Shown one piece after another: positions 8,350 through 19,954 of a DNA stretch of 47,149 bases. The DNA lies in the NCBI RefSeq assembly GCF_000186865.1, contig NW_008705561.1:2630543-2677691 (forward strand). The letters run 5' to 3'. The notes beneath the pieces were generated by a model. That model made no database searches and was not told where the DNA came from. It saw only the letters and a list, made by a program, of their open reading frames with translations. Numbering within the stretch: the first letter of the stretch is position 1; every line of letters starts with the position of its first letter. Position numbers and translations under genes: made by a program. Origin of the DNA: Aureococcus anophagefferens (taxonomy: Eukaryota; Sar; Pelagophyceae; Pelagomonadales; Pelagomonadaceae).

Positions 8350-11300
8350 TTAGGCGCGCTGCTCCGCGAAGGCCAGCGCGCAGGAGAGGGAGATGTTCCC
8401 CTGGACGTAGGTCTGGGCCTTGGCCCCGGCCTTCTTCTGGAGCTTGAGGTCGTGCTTGCCCTCGATGGTCGTCGGGTCGATCTCGAGGGACACGTGGCCC
8501 AGGAAGTAGCCCGTGCCCCGGCGGTGGCAGTGCCAGAGCTCGACGGTGACCGCGCCGCCGATGGTCGGGTGCGCGAGGCGGAGCGCGGACGTCGCCCGGG
8601 GCCAGGCCGGCGTCGGCGACATCCAGATGCGCTCCGTCTCGCCAAAGGCGACGCCGTCGCTCAGCGCCCGCGCGAAGACGTAGGGGTCGCCGCTGCCGAG
8701 GAGGTGCGCCTCGACGAGGTCCGACGCGCCGTGGACCTCGACCGTGAGCACGTCCACGGAGCCGTCGAGGGGCACGTCGCTCCGCAGGGGCGACTGGAGG
8801 GGCGCGGCCCCGCGCGCCTTCGGCGCCGGCGACTTGCGGTCGATGGGCCGCTTCGGGTCCGGCGGCGCCGCGTCGCGGCCGCGCGGCGGCGTCTCGGCCG
8901 GCGGCGCGCGGAAGGACCGCTGGGACCCGGCGCTCGACGGGCCGTCGCCCCGCGCCGCCGCGGCGATCCTGTCGTCGAGCGTCTCGACGCGCTTCTCGAG
9001 CTTCTTCTGGTTCGCCTCGACGAACTTGCGGAGGTGCTCGCTGGACGTCTCGACGGACTTCATGATCTGCGCCTGGCTCGCCTCGACGCAGGTGTCGATC
9101 TTCTCGGACAGCGCGGCGACGCGGGCCGTCACGTTGTCGTCGTCGTCGTCGTTCGAGTCGTCGAGGCACATCGCGCGGCCAACGGGCAGCCACGTGATGT
9201 CCTTCATCTCGATGTTCTGGCGCACGTAGAGCTCCAAGCCGTCGTCCTCGTCCTTGTCCTGCTCCCAGATGAAGATGATGAAGTTGAGGTAGTCCCACAT
9301 GCGGTGGTCCTCGCGGATGTGGCGCCGGAAGCCGCCGGGCTCCGGCGACGCGCGGTCGAACGACATGTCGTCGACGCCGCAGATGAAGCACGAGTGGATC
9401 GTCTTGAAGACGCGGTCGCCCTTCTGGCCGCGCAGGTCGGAGAACGTGTCGATGATGATGCCGAAGATCACGTTCAGCAGCACGATGAGCACGACGAGGA
9501 AGTACATGAAGTCGATCCAGAGCCGCGTGGACCACGTGTGCTTCATGATGTCGCCGATGCCGCCGGAGAGCCGCAGCCCGTACATCATCGTCACGGCCAT
9601 GCACCGCAGCAGGCTCCGGCAGTCCTCCGGGAAGGAGCCGCCCGTGCCCTCCGGGTCGTCCTCGTAGGAGAAGCCGTCGCTGTACGCCTGGAAGATCAGC
9701 AGCGCGAAGATGTAGACCACGAAGAAGCCGAGGAGCGCCGTCGCGCCGAGCTGGCGCCGCGGGTAGACGATGGCGTTGATGACGTCCTGCGACGTCGGGT
9801 CCTTGACGACGATGTCCAGGAGCAGCAGCGACGAGCAGACGCGGAAGCGGAGCGCGAGCGCCGCGAGGACCTGGGCAGCACAAGGGTGATTCAACGTCGC
9901 TTCAACGTGAGTGTTCCGCGCGCGCGCGTTCCGGAAAAACATCCACGCTTCGAGACCATTCCGAGAGATGATCGCTCGTCCAAAAGTCAGCCAAAACGAG
10001 TGGAAAACGGCCGAGATAGGAGCCTTTGAAGTTGGGAAGTTCGCGCCCTTTTGCTGCCCTGGCGAGGACCGTGTAGATGAAGTAGTAGATCGTCATGGGG
10101 TCCAGCGACGTGTAGAACATGGCGCGCGCCTTGCCGTAGCCGTTGTCCACGAGCTTCTGGTAGGTCACGGGGCAGCGCACGACGATGAAGAGCAGGAGCG
10201 TGAACGACGACAGGCCGATGTTGAAGACGTTGAGCGGCGTGAGGATCAGGTTCATGAGCATGCGGCCGTGGTTGCCGCCGCCGGTCCACATGTAGTCGTC
10301 CTGTTTGGTCTTGAAGTTGCGCGGGTTCCCGGGCTCGTAGGCCGTGTTGTTGAAGGGGCCCTCGAAGACGGGGTACGCGGCGGGGTGCGCGTCGAAGAAG
10401 GGGCCCTCGGTAGCATCCATGTCGATGTACGTGGTGCCCCAGTCGCGCGGCCGGCTCCGCTTCGCGTACGCGAGCATGAGCGAGTTGATGACGACGGCCG
10501 TGACGAAGGCGAGCCACGTCGCGTACTCCTGGTTCCGCCGCGAGAAGATCGTCGACAAGTTGAACTTGCCGATCTCGACCTCCTCGAGGAGCTGCTGGTG
10601 CTCGATCTCGCGGTAGATGTCCTCGGCGCGCTGCAAAAAGTCCTGGAGCCGCGCCTCGTCGGAGGACCGGTCCACGAAGGTCACCAAATTCTGCTTCGTC
10701 GCCTCGGCGATGTGGTCGCAGAGCACGGGCACGGGGAAGAAGCGGCGCAGGATCGTGCCGTTCCACACGACCTCGACGGACGTCACGCGTTTGCCCATCA
10801 GGCGCCGCACGCGCGGGCTCAGCGTCACGGTCTCGCGGAGCTCGGGCCGGAAGTCGAAGAACATCTGCACGAGCACGAGGCTCTCCATCTGGATGTCCGT
10901 GAGCTCCGCCGAGTCCTCGTCGTCGTCGCTGTTGTCCCGGTGCTCGATGATGGTCTTGAGCACGTCGAGGTCGATGACGGAGATGATGCGCGTGATGATC
11001 ACGCTCGCGCCCGTCTCGCCCTCGAGCAGGCCCTCGTAGATCTCCAGCGCCGTGATGCGCACCAAATCGTCCTCGACCGCGAGGCAGTCGCGGATGGGCT
11101 TCGACCGCGTGATCCTATTCAAGATCTCGATGAGCTCCGTGTGGATGGCCAGGTGCATCTGGTTCTTCTTGCAGGGCCCCTGGATGACCTCGAGGATCGT
11201 CGCCGCGGCCTGGGCCGCGGCCTTGGTCGACGACCGGCACCGGTTCTTGTCGCGGCTCAGGATGCTCAGCAGCTCCACGAATTCGTCGAGGAGGTTGATG

Positions 11301-14300
11301 TTCGTCAGGGGCTGCTCGCGCATGATGTCCTGGTTCGGCTCGAAGTGGCCCTCGGACATGAGCTGGAGGAAGCGCATGACCATGCACGTGCCCGGGATCT
11401 CGACGTCCTCGTCCTCGTCCTCGACGAGCGGCGGGTCGCCGTAGAGGTAGTAGTTCTTGATCTCCGTCATGTACTCGCGCACGGCCTTGAAGAAGAGCTC
11501 GCTGTCGTCGCTCAGCACGTCGTGGATCGTCTTCTGCACGGCCTTGCAGCCGCCCTCGCGGAACAGGAGCGCGATGCAGAGCTTGATGGCCTCGAGCGAC
11601 AGGTCGCGGTCGATGCCCGGCGCGATCAACAACAGACACAGCTTCGTCACGCCGGAGCGGTTGAGCATGATCTGCAGGTCGTAGGCCGCCTCGTCCTGCT
11701 CCTCGCCGCCGTCCTCGTCGCGCTCGTCGATGGTCATGCCCCAGCGCTCCTCGATCATCGCGCGGAAGATCTTCACGAGCCACCGCGTCGTCCGCGTGCA
11801 CTCCGCGTCGAGCTTCTTGCCCCGCGCGTGGGGCTGCATGCGCACGAGCGTGTGCTCCACGAGCTTCATGATCAGCGGCTCGATGCGCAGCTCCGTGTCC
11901 GTCGAGCCGTCGCTGAGCTTGGGGATGGAGTTGAAGGACGTGACGATGTGGTGCACGTCCGCGTTCGTGTCCACCGCGCCGTCGCCGTGGAGCTCGCGCA
12001 CGAAGGCCGCGAAGGCCCGCGACGGCGTCTTCTCGCCGCTCTCCTCGTCGGCGTGGGTCCCCGCGCGCACCTGGGCCGTCGTCGGCCGCTCGGGCGCGGC
12101 CGCGTCGAGCGGCGGCACGCCGTAGCGCGAGTCGTCGCGGAGCGCCATGGACAGGCGCACGAGCGCGTCGTGGAAGTTCGCGCGGTGGTCCGCGGGCATG
12201 TTCTCCGGGTCCGCGGCGAACAAATCGTTCAAGCTGTCGAAGACGTCGCCGACGATGGCCGTGAGCCACGTCTTAGGCAGGATCGCGCCAAACGCGGACT
12301 CGAGCGCGTCGCCCTCGGGCTTCTGCGCCAGCGGGTCGATGGGCTGGCCGCCGTGCGCCTTGACCAGCCCCGGGTCGATCTCGACCTCGCGCCAGCTCAG
12401 GGGCCCGGGGAGGTAGCGCTCCATGAAGACGCGGATCCACAGGCTGCACAGGTTCGCGTGCGCGAGCTGCAGGCGCGCGGTGACGCCGACGGCGCCGTCC
12501 GCGCAGAGCCCGTGCGACATGGGCCGCGTGAAGGTCTCCGCGGCGTCCCGGAAGGCCTTGGGCATGGTCTCGACGAAGCGCCACGCGTCGACGTTCCGCT
12601 CGAAGTCGGGCACGGCGATCTCGACCTCGATGACCGTGTGGTACAAAAAGGTCGACAGCGCGTAGCGCACGTCGAGCGTGCAGCGCTCGTCTAAAATCGC
12701 GTCGAGCAGCTGCTTCGGCCGGTACAGGTTCTGGAGCTTCGCCTCGACGGTCGTGATGTTCACGGACCCGAGCGCGCAGCCCGCGAGCACTTCCAGTAAT
12801 TTCGTGTGGTACCGGAGCAGCGGCGTCATGTACTCGTCGTCCATGTTCGGCGTCATGTGCGGCGGCGGCAGGCGCGTGCGCGCCGCGTCCTCCAGCAGTC
12901 TAGCGCCCTCCTCCATGAGCTCGACGCGCTCCTCGTAGTCCGTCGACCGCGGGTCCTGGCAGAGCCACATGACGGGCTCGTTCGCCGGCGGCCGCGACAG
13001 CTCCCGCAGCACCGCGAACTGGAGCTCGACGTTGTTCTCGACCTCGCCCTCCTCCAGGAAGAGCAGCGACTCCAGGAGCACGAGGTAGTCGTGGTTGCGG
13101 CCGCCCGTGATGAGGCGATTCGCGCACTCCGTGACGATGCGCACGGGGAAGTTCTTCGTCAGCTCCGCGTTGCCGCGGACGACCTCCGCGATGACGTTCG
13201 GCGCCAGAATGTCGTGCTCGAAGCAGTCGACGAAGACGTCGAGGTGCTCGTAGGCGGCGAGCTGGTTCACCTTGTGGCCGCGGACGAACCACTGGAGGAA
13301 GACCATGCAGAGGCGGATGATGTCGCGCGTGTTCTCGCGGACGACGCTGTCCATGCCCTCGGTCATCGACGCCTCGAGGCCGATGACGGCCATGGCCACG
13401 TCGAGGGCGCCCAGGTTGTAGAGCAGGCTCTGGATCATGGGCACGGGCTCGTAGGCGCAGCGCGCGCCCGGCTTCGACCGCTTCCGCATGCAGACGGCCG
13501 CCAATTCCCGCAGCACCGTCTTCACGCGGTCGTTCGTCTTCTTCTCCGCGTCGTCCTCGATGTCGCCCCAGAGCTCGTGGCGCTCCGCGTTGGACTGGAG
13601 CTCGGCCAAAATGCCCCGCAGTCGCAACCCCTGGCGCTCCTCCTCGGGCTGGCTCAGCAGCTGCGTCGCGTGGAGGTCCCGGAGTAAAGCCTCGCGGACG
13701 CTGTGCTGGACCATCAGCAGGTTCAGCGCCGACTGGACGAGGCTCTGGTGCTCGTAGAGGCACAGATCCAGCATGATCTCGTCAAATTTGAGACCCGGGT
13801 CCACGTGCTCGCGCTCGGGCCCGCCGAGCTGCGCGAGCACGGGCGCGGCGAACGTCGCGAGCTGCGGCGCGGCCGCGATGACGTCCTGGTATAAAGCGAC
13901 CGCGTCGACCGCGTCGGCGACGTAGGACGTCTTGAAGGCCGCGAGCAGCGCGATGAGGTTGTCCTCGCGGTGCACGAGCGACACCTCGCCCAGGACCGTG
14001 ACGATCTCCAGCATCGTCTGGATCTGCTGCTGCGGCGTGAACCGGTAGCGGAGCGGCGACTCCCAGAACGGCAGTTCCTCGTCGTCGACGACCTCCGTGA
14101 GCTTCGAGATGGCCTTGGCCGCTCGGGCGACGCGCACGAGCTTGATCATGCGCACGGCCTTGGCCGACTTGAGCGCCGGGATGCCCTGGAAGTTGATCGC
14201 GAGCGTCAGCACGTCCATGAGCGCGAGCAGGCTGTCGATGATGTTGAAGGGGAAGTTGTCCTTCTCGCAGAGGAAGTAGATGAAGGACCGGCCCTCGTAG

Positions 14301-17300
14301 GTGTAGAGGTGGCAGTACCAGCGCAGGACGACCTCGACGATCAGGCTCACGGTGCAGAGCGTCGACGCGACGGCGACGGGCGTCACGACGGGGTCCCCGT
14401 CGTCGTCGCGCGCGCTGTTCCGCGCGTCCTGCGAGTACCAGGCCTGCACGGGGATGTCCTCGACGTCCATGAAGAAGAAGACGAGCATGACGACGACGAT
14501 GGCGAGCACCGTGAGCACGGCCGCGATCGTGTTCATCCGCTTGTACGTCCGGAACTGCCACGAGTTCGGTCGATAGGCGCCGCGGAAGCACGTGCACCAG
14601 GCCCGCGGCGGCCGCTGCTTCGTGGGCGAGCCCGGGCGCTCGGACGAGCGCGACCGCGGCCGCCCGTGCTCCGACCCGTGGCCCGAGTCGTCTAAACCCC
14701 CTTCTTCTTCGCCGTCGGGCGCGACCTGGCCGAGCTTGTACTTGGACGCCTTCTTCTGCAACAGCGGGCTCCGCCCCTCGTTGGCGCCGCGCCGCGCCGC
14801 CGTGCGCTCCTTCTTCGCCGCGTCCTTGATGCGGCCCGTGATCTGCGACTCGAGCGCCTTGTTGTCCTCGCCCGCCTTGTTCTTCTTCGCGCTCTCCGCG
14901 TCGTTCTGCACGCGGCTCAGGTCGCTCACGAGGGGCTGCACGAGGCGCGACATCTCCGACGCCGTCGAGTAGAAGGAGAACTGGACGAGCTTGAGGAGCA
15001 GCTCCATCGTGCGCTGCCGGAGGCCGTCCCACTGGTTGTCCTCGCCCGCGTAGAGGTACTGGTCGAGAAAGTCCTGCAGGAGCAGGTAGGCGATGCGCTG
15101 CTTGTCCGGCATCTTCGGCCGCGACCCCGCCGCGTCGCTGAGCGTGGACCACGTGTGGGCGAGGTGGGGGCAGACGGACTTGACGGCCGGGTCCGTGTCG
15201 ACGTAGACCGTCGAGATGACGCGGATCATGGACGCCTTGAGGTCGTTGGGCAGCGTCGGGTCCATGACGATGGCGATGCACGTCGGGAAGGGCAGCTGCT
15301 CTTTGACGATGCCGATGGACAGGTAGTTGCGGTCGAGGCACAGCTCCGCCGCGAGGTAGAGCTGCGACATGAAGTACGACGCGATCGTCGCCTTCTTCTC
15401 GTCGGGCAGGCCCGGCGCGAAGATGTCGCCGACGGCGATCTTGTTGGCGCCGCAGACGGCCTGGGGCCTTAGGTCGTCGTGGACCGTGTCCCAGGTGAGG
15501 TAGAGCGCCGGCAGCGGGCGGCTCAGCAGCTCGGACCCGCGGACGCTCGCGAGCAGCTCCGGCGGCGGCATGCCGAAGCCCGTGCCCGACTCGAGCGTCC
15601 ACGTCGCGCGGTACGCCGACTCGCCCTCGGCCTGGAGGGCCACGTGGAGGTCCGTCGCGTCCTGGAGCCAGAGCTCGGCGACGCGGCACTGGTTGCAGTC
15701 GACGCCCCGCCCCGCGCACGAGCACAGCGCCATCAGGAGGTCGAGGTAGAGCGACTGCATGCGACTCTCCTGGACCATCTTCACGATGAAGCCCGTCTCC
15801 TCCTCGGAGACCTTGGTCTCCTGCAAACTCAGGTTCGTGTTGAGCATGTGGACGAGGCACGCGATCGCGATGGGCTCCGAGGGCACGTAGCTCAGGAAGA
15901 CCTGCATGTGGTCCGCGACGGCCATCTGGATCGGCGGGTTCTCGCGCGTCGCTAATAATAAAATCCAGAAGACGCGCGTGCCGACGCCGTTCTGGAGCCG
16001 CTCCATCTCCTCGAGGGCCGTGCGGCCGTGGTGCGTGACGACGCTGCTCTTCCGTCGTTTCCCGTGGACGTTCGCGGACGACCGCCGGCGCTCGCGGGGC
16101 TTCCCGGCGAGGCCCCCGGAGCCCTGCTGCTGGAGCTGGTGCGTCGTCTTGCGGGCGACGGCGCTCACGTTCCTCCCGTGCTTTTTCAGCGCCGCCTGCT
16201 CCACGAGGACGTCGATGCGCTTCAATACGTCGATGAGCACGTCGAGCACGCCCTGCTCGCAGAGCAGCGTCTGCCGGTTCTTCGGCAGGTCCCGGAGCTC
16301 CGAGGGCACGAGCTCGTCGTAGCAGGGGTCCTCGCTCAAAGGCTTCTGCAACAGAAAGTCCGCGAGCTGGTCCACCTGCGCGCGCGTCAAACATCAACAT
16401 TCTCTGAGCTCGGTCGCATCGACGTCGATTCGGCTGATCGTTGGACGAGTCGAGTGCTCTCGGCGAGTTCTCGAAGCACAGGAGACGTGATCGTGTCGAA
16501 ACCGTCGAACGAGAACCCATTGAAGTCGGCGTCCCGCGCGGCGGCGCGCGGTGTCCATGAACGCGGGCTCCGCGATGTGGAGCTTCGCCGCAAAGTCCGG
16601 CGCGTCCGCGTCGTCGAGGCAGGCGAGGAAGGCCATGAGGCGCGGGTAGGCCGCGACGCCCACGAGGATGTCCGACTTGGCGTCGGTCTGCACGAAGCGC
16701 TCGAAGAGGAGCGACACCGCGCCGCCGCGGTTCGCGGATCCCAGACACGCGACGTCGCTGCTGCCGAGCGTCGCCGCGGGGCCGACGATCATCCAGCGGC
16801 CCTGGCACTGGATCTGCACGGGCGCGCCGTCCGTCACCGTCGCCACGGTCTGGGGCCCCGCGCTGCTCTTCTTGTAGCCCAGGTTCGGCGCCTGGAGCGT
16901 CAGCGAGCACAGCGGCGTGAGGCCGCCCGAGATCGCGCAGTATTTGTAGTCCGGCCCGCCCTCGCCGCTGCTCGGCTGCCCCGCCCCGAACTTGGACATG
17001 GCCGCGGCGAGGCGCGCGCCCTTCTGCCACAGGTCCTCCGCGCGCACCGCGAGGTACTTGCCGCTGTTGAGGTGGCGGAGCCGGAAGGACCGCGTCTCGC
17101 CGTAGGTCACCGCGCCGCCGACCGCGGGCCGGAAGAAGCCCTCGACGACCCAGAGCGCCGACGAGTCGATGTGCTCCTCTTCTTCCACGGCGTCGGCGAG
17201 GGGCGTCAGCACGCAGTCGCTCCGCGTGCCGTGCGCGCCCGCGGAGACCAAGCGGACCTGCGCGTTCATCTCCGGGTCCACGACGCGGATGATGTCGCCG

Positions 17301-18187
17301 CAGAAGAGGCGCGCGTCCTCGTCGTGCGACTCGCTGTAGATCACGGCCTTCCAGCCCGTCGTCTCCAGCGAGCAGTTGACCTCGCGCGTCGGGTTCTCGG
17401 GCGACGAGAGCCGCGTCGGCAGCTCGCAGCAGTGGATCTGCTCCGACGTGCGCTCCGTGACCCGCAGCAGGAGCGAAGATCCCGAGTTGAAGTCGTCGCC
17501 CTCGCGGTCGATCTTGTAGCAGGGCATGACCGTGAACCAGGACAGCGAGCTGCCGAACTCCGAGAGGTGCACCCGCAGGTTCTCGCGCTCCTGCTCCGCG
17601 ACCTGGTTCGGCTCCACCGTGAGATATTTCTGCGACTTCACGTGGAGCAGCTGGATGACGGACCCGTACTGGATCGTGTTGCCGACGCTCGACTTCATGT
17701 ACTGCTCGTTGAGCGCCTTCTCGTTCTTCATGGACCGTTCGAGCGAGTCGACGAGCTTGCCGAGCTTCGCGGCGTCGCTCTCCTCGCCGTTCTCGTCCTC
17801 GGACCCGTAGATGGACAGCTCGTCGCCGTCGTTGATCTCCGAGTCCTCGATCTGGTGGAGCTCCTCGAGGTAGTGGATGTTCTCCTCGTACTCGCGCAGC
17901 GCGCTGTACTGGTTCTGGATGCATATTTGAAAAACGCACTCGTCGAAGCGCATGGGCTGCTCGGCGACGACGCAGTTGTCGTCGAGCACGCCCTCGGCGC
18001 CGAGGAAGCCCCGCTTCGTCGCCTTGCCCGTCGGGATGTTCCGCAGCGTGATGAAGTCGCCGATGCGCAGCGGCTTCGTCCCGTCGTCGTCGTTGTTGTC
18101 GTCGTCGTCGTCGTCGACGTTGTCGCCGAGGCCGTCCTTGCGCTTGCTCGACTGCCGTTTCAGCTTCGCAGACTTCTTCTCGCTCAT
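8350..18187 (-). CDS. IP3R/RyR-family calcium channel with embedded voltage-sensor module and C-terminal C2 domain
   Basis: Proposed exons are 18187-16550, 16375-10070 and 9870-8350, giving about 3154 residues. The N-terminus (GDFITLRN... VLDDNCVV... DCVF-like) matches the Ins145/IP3-binding suppressor domain, followed by MIR-like repeats. RIH and RIH-associated regions follow (MRFLQLMSEGHFEPNQ, EVIQGPCKKNQ). Residues ~1158-1300 form an S1-S4 bundle whose S4 has basic residues at every third position (KSAKAVRMIKLVRVARAAK). The C-terminal pore domain has the filter SGGIGD (~2750), the S6 segment FGIIIDTF, a CFICG...HIREDH zinc-like CTD and a coiled coil. A C2 domain (~3021-3144, LTVEVHGASDL, GSGDPYVFAR) ends it. 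Both introns are introners. It is expected to be an ER or vacuole Ca2+ release channel; ligand binding is not shown. Only the second intron's 5' end is uncertain. Confidence 0.9.
9871..10069 (-). mobile_element. Introner A: transposon-derived intron in the channel gene
   Basis: The channel frame is restored exactly by removing 199 bp (phase 0, joining ...TVLA-ALAL...). The 191-bp element 9871-10061 is flanked by a perfect 8-bp duplication (GTCCTCGC on the minus strand; 9863-9870 and 10062-10069). Terminal inverted repeats of about 16 bp match at 14 positions (CAGGGCAGCAAAAGGG against CTGGGCAGCACAAGGG). The 5' splice GT is the first two bases of the target duplication, and the 3' AG is the element's own end. 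The core GGCTGACTTTTGGACGAGCG is shared with the other introners. Confidence 0.92.
16376..16549 (-). mobile_element. Introner B: older or degraded copy in the channel gene
   Basis: The core (GATTCGGCTGATCGTTGGAC and CTCTCGGCGAGTTCTCGAAG at 16428-16480) is on the plus strand, so this copy is inverted relative to its host gene. The 3' splice (CGCGCGCAG, then exon VDQLADFLL) is clear at 16376. The 5' end is not. A GC donor after ATGGACACC gives the coordinates used; a GT donor at 16516 also keeps phase 0. The flanks ATGGACA and GTGGACCA may be a decayed target duplication, and ends CCGCGCGCC and CTGCGCGCG may be decayed inverted repeats. Confidence 0.7.
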
Positions 18188-18451
18188 GGCTGCGTCCCGC
18201 GCCCAGACCCGGGGGGGCAGGCCGCCGGGCCCCACACCTCGGGCTGGATCACTGGAGGCGCTGGACGTCCAGCAGCGACAGCCCCGGAGAGCGGATACAT
18301 GTTCATGAAAAGCTGCAAGCGACTCGATTGAAGCGACTGGTTTTACCACTCGAGGCCAAACCTCTTGCCCGCAGCGGTCGTCGTCGGCCGCGTCGCGCGC
18401 CTTGCCGCGCAGCGTTCGTCGACGGCCGCGGCGCCGCGCCGCGAACCGACC

Positions 18452-19054
18452 ATGCAATTCACGATGAAGCGGTCCAAGCGGCCGCGGCCGCGACCGACGG
18501 CCAAGGGCTTCGCCGGCGCCGACGACGACGACGAGCCGGCGGCGGCGCCGAGCCCCGCGCCGGCGCCGCGCACGGCGGCCGAGTGCCGCGGCGCGGGCAA
18601 CCTGCTCGCCGAGTCCGGCCGCTTCGGCGCGGCCCTGGCCCAGTTCGACGCGGCGCTGTCGCTCGAGCCGCGGTCGCCGGAGCTCCACGAACTCCGCGCG
18701 CAGGCCCTCCTGGCCATGGACCGCTGCTACGACGCCGCGGCGGCGGCCGACAGCGCCATCGCGCTCAGGCCGACCTGGGCCGACGCCCACCTCGCGCGCG
18801 CGCGCGCGCTGCTCAACTACGGCGAACCCGACGACGCGCTGGACAGCTTCCGGCGGGCCGCCGCGCTCGCGCCGGGCGACGACGACGTCCGCGCGGAGTG
18901 CGTCGCCGCGGAGGACATCGCGCGGCGCCGGAGCGACTCGCGGCGGCGGCTGCTAGAGGCCGCCGCCGACGACGACGACCCGGACGCCGCGGAGGTCCTC
19001 CGCTGCAAGGCGGCGCTGCGGTGCACCGTCGACGCGCCCATGGACGAGGGGTAA
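18452..19054 (+). CDS. Small TPR protein (TTC33-like)
   Basis: The 200-residue protein opens with a basic N-terminus (MQFTMKRSKRPRPRP) that could be a nuclear signal, then an Asp run and Ala/Pro spacer. About three tetratricopeptide repeats follow (GNLLAESGRFGAALAQFDAAL; AQALLAMDRCYDAAAAADSA; ARALLNYGEPDDALDSFRRA). A charged helix containing RRRSDSRRR lies near the end. The length and layout resemble TTC33, but the match is by TPR pattern only. ATG 18452 is the first start with plausible sequence. It shares a 264-bp divergent interval with the channel gene. Confidence 0.75.
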   Translation: MQFTMKRSKRPRPRPTAKGFAGADDDDEPAAAPSPAPAPRTAAECRGAGNLLAESGRFGAALAQFDAALSLEPRSPELHELRAQALLAMDRCYDAAAAADSAIALRPTWADAHLARARALLNYGEPDDALDSFRRAAALAPGDDDVRAECVAAEDIARRRSDSRRRLLEAAADDDDPDAAEVLRCKAALRCTVDAPMDEG

Positions 19055-19091
19055 TTATTTTTCTTTTTTGGGGGAGGGTGGGGTAAGATGA

Positions 19092-19769
19092 CTACCAAAA
19101 CTCCGGCGCTGGGCGGTTGGAAGGTCCGTAGATGCACGGCTCAGAAACTAGGCCAGCCGTCCGATCGGGTGAAATTTCATCGCACCAGGGGTCTCGTTTG
19201 CGCCAGTCATTGAAAATCGCTTCTTTGAGCTGTTTGACGAAGGCATCAGGCTCGGCTTCGATGGCTCGGCCTTGCGCTTTCCATTCCTGTGCCACCTCGC
19301 TAATCTCCGGAATAATAAAGTTGTAGTGGTACGTGCAAATCTGAGTGTTGTCGATGTTCGCGCCGCGGATCAGCAGCTCCACCATGACGTCGACCCGGCC
19401 CCAGCCCCTGCACATGCAGGCGTACTCGAGCGGCGGGATCCCAGACTGGCCGGCGATTCGACCAACCTTCTCGATGTCCGCGCCGCCGTCGAGGAGCAGA
19501 TGGATCATCCGTATGTCGCCCCTGGACACGCTGGCCAGAAGCGGCGTGGCGCTCCGAGCGTCCGCGCGCTGGTCGGGGTCCACGCCCTCGTCGATGAGAC
19601 GCTGCGCCTCGTCGTGAAGTCCCTCCCGGGCCGCGGCGACCAGCGGCGCGTCGGGGTCGAAAACCTCGTCGGTGTACCACCATACGTCCCCGACCTCGAC
19701 GAGCTTGCCGAGGCACGACCCCAGCCGGGCCAGGAGCACGATGGACAGCGTCAGGGGCGTCGAGCGCAT
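19092..19769 (-). CDS. Secreted or lumenal ankyrin-repeat protein
   Basis: The 225-residue protein has a signal-peptide-like start (MRSTPLTLSIVLLARLGSCLG). Three ankyrin-type repeats follow: PLVAAAREGLHDEAQRLIDEG, TPLLASVSRGDIRMIHLLLDG and PPLEYACMCRGWGRVDVMVELL. The C-terminal quarter is not repetitive. Ankyrin proteins with a signal peptide are unusual because the fold is normally cytosolic; the presequence could instead be a membrane anchor or part of a plastid-targeting signal. Base composition at the 3' end is less GC-rich than in neighbours. No catalytic motif is seen. Confidence 0.75.
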   Translation of the reverse strand: MRSTPLTLSIVLLARLGSCLGKLVEVGDVWWYTDEVFDPDAPLVAAAREGLHDEAQRLIDEGVDPDQRADARSATPLLASVSRGDIRMIHLLLDGGADIEKVGRIAGQSGIPPLEYACMCRGWGRVDVMVELLIRGANIDNTQICTYHYNFIIPEISEVAQEWKAQGRAIEAEPDAFVKQLKEAIFNDWRKRDPWCDEISPDRTAGLVSEPCIYGPSNRPAPEFW

Positions 19770-19954
19770 GATTTTCAGGCTGAACTCGACGCGCGGGGCG
19801 GGGGCTCGGGGGCGTGAAGGGGGCCTTGAGACACGGGAAGAGGCCGATGAGAAGCGCGCTTGCCGAGCTTCAGAAGCCGAGTGGGTGCCTTCAACGCGGA
19901 CCTCGAGCTCGCCGCAACTCCGCCGAGGCAGCTCGCGAGCACGCAGCCGAGACC

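Noticed and set aside
16028..18331. A 767-codon plus-strand frame opposite the channel gene
   Set aside because: It is an antisense shadow with Arg/Val/Ala/Leu-rich composition and no motif, while the minus strand encodes clear IP3R domains.
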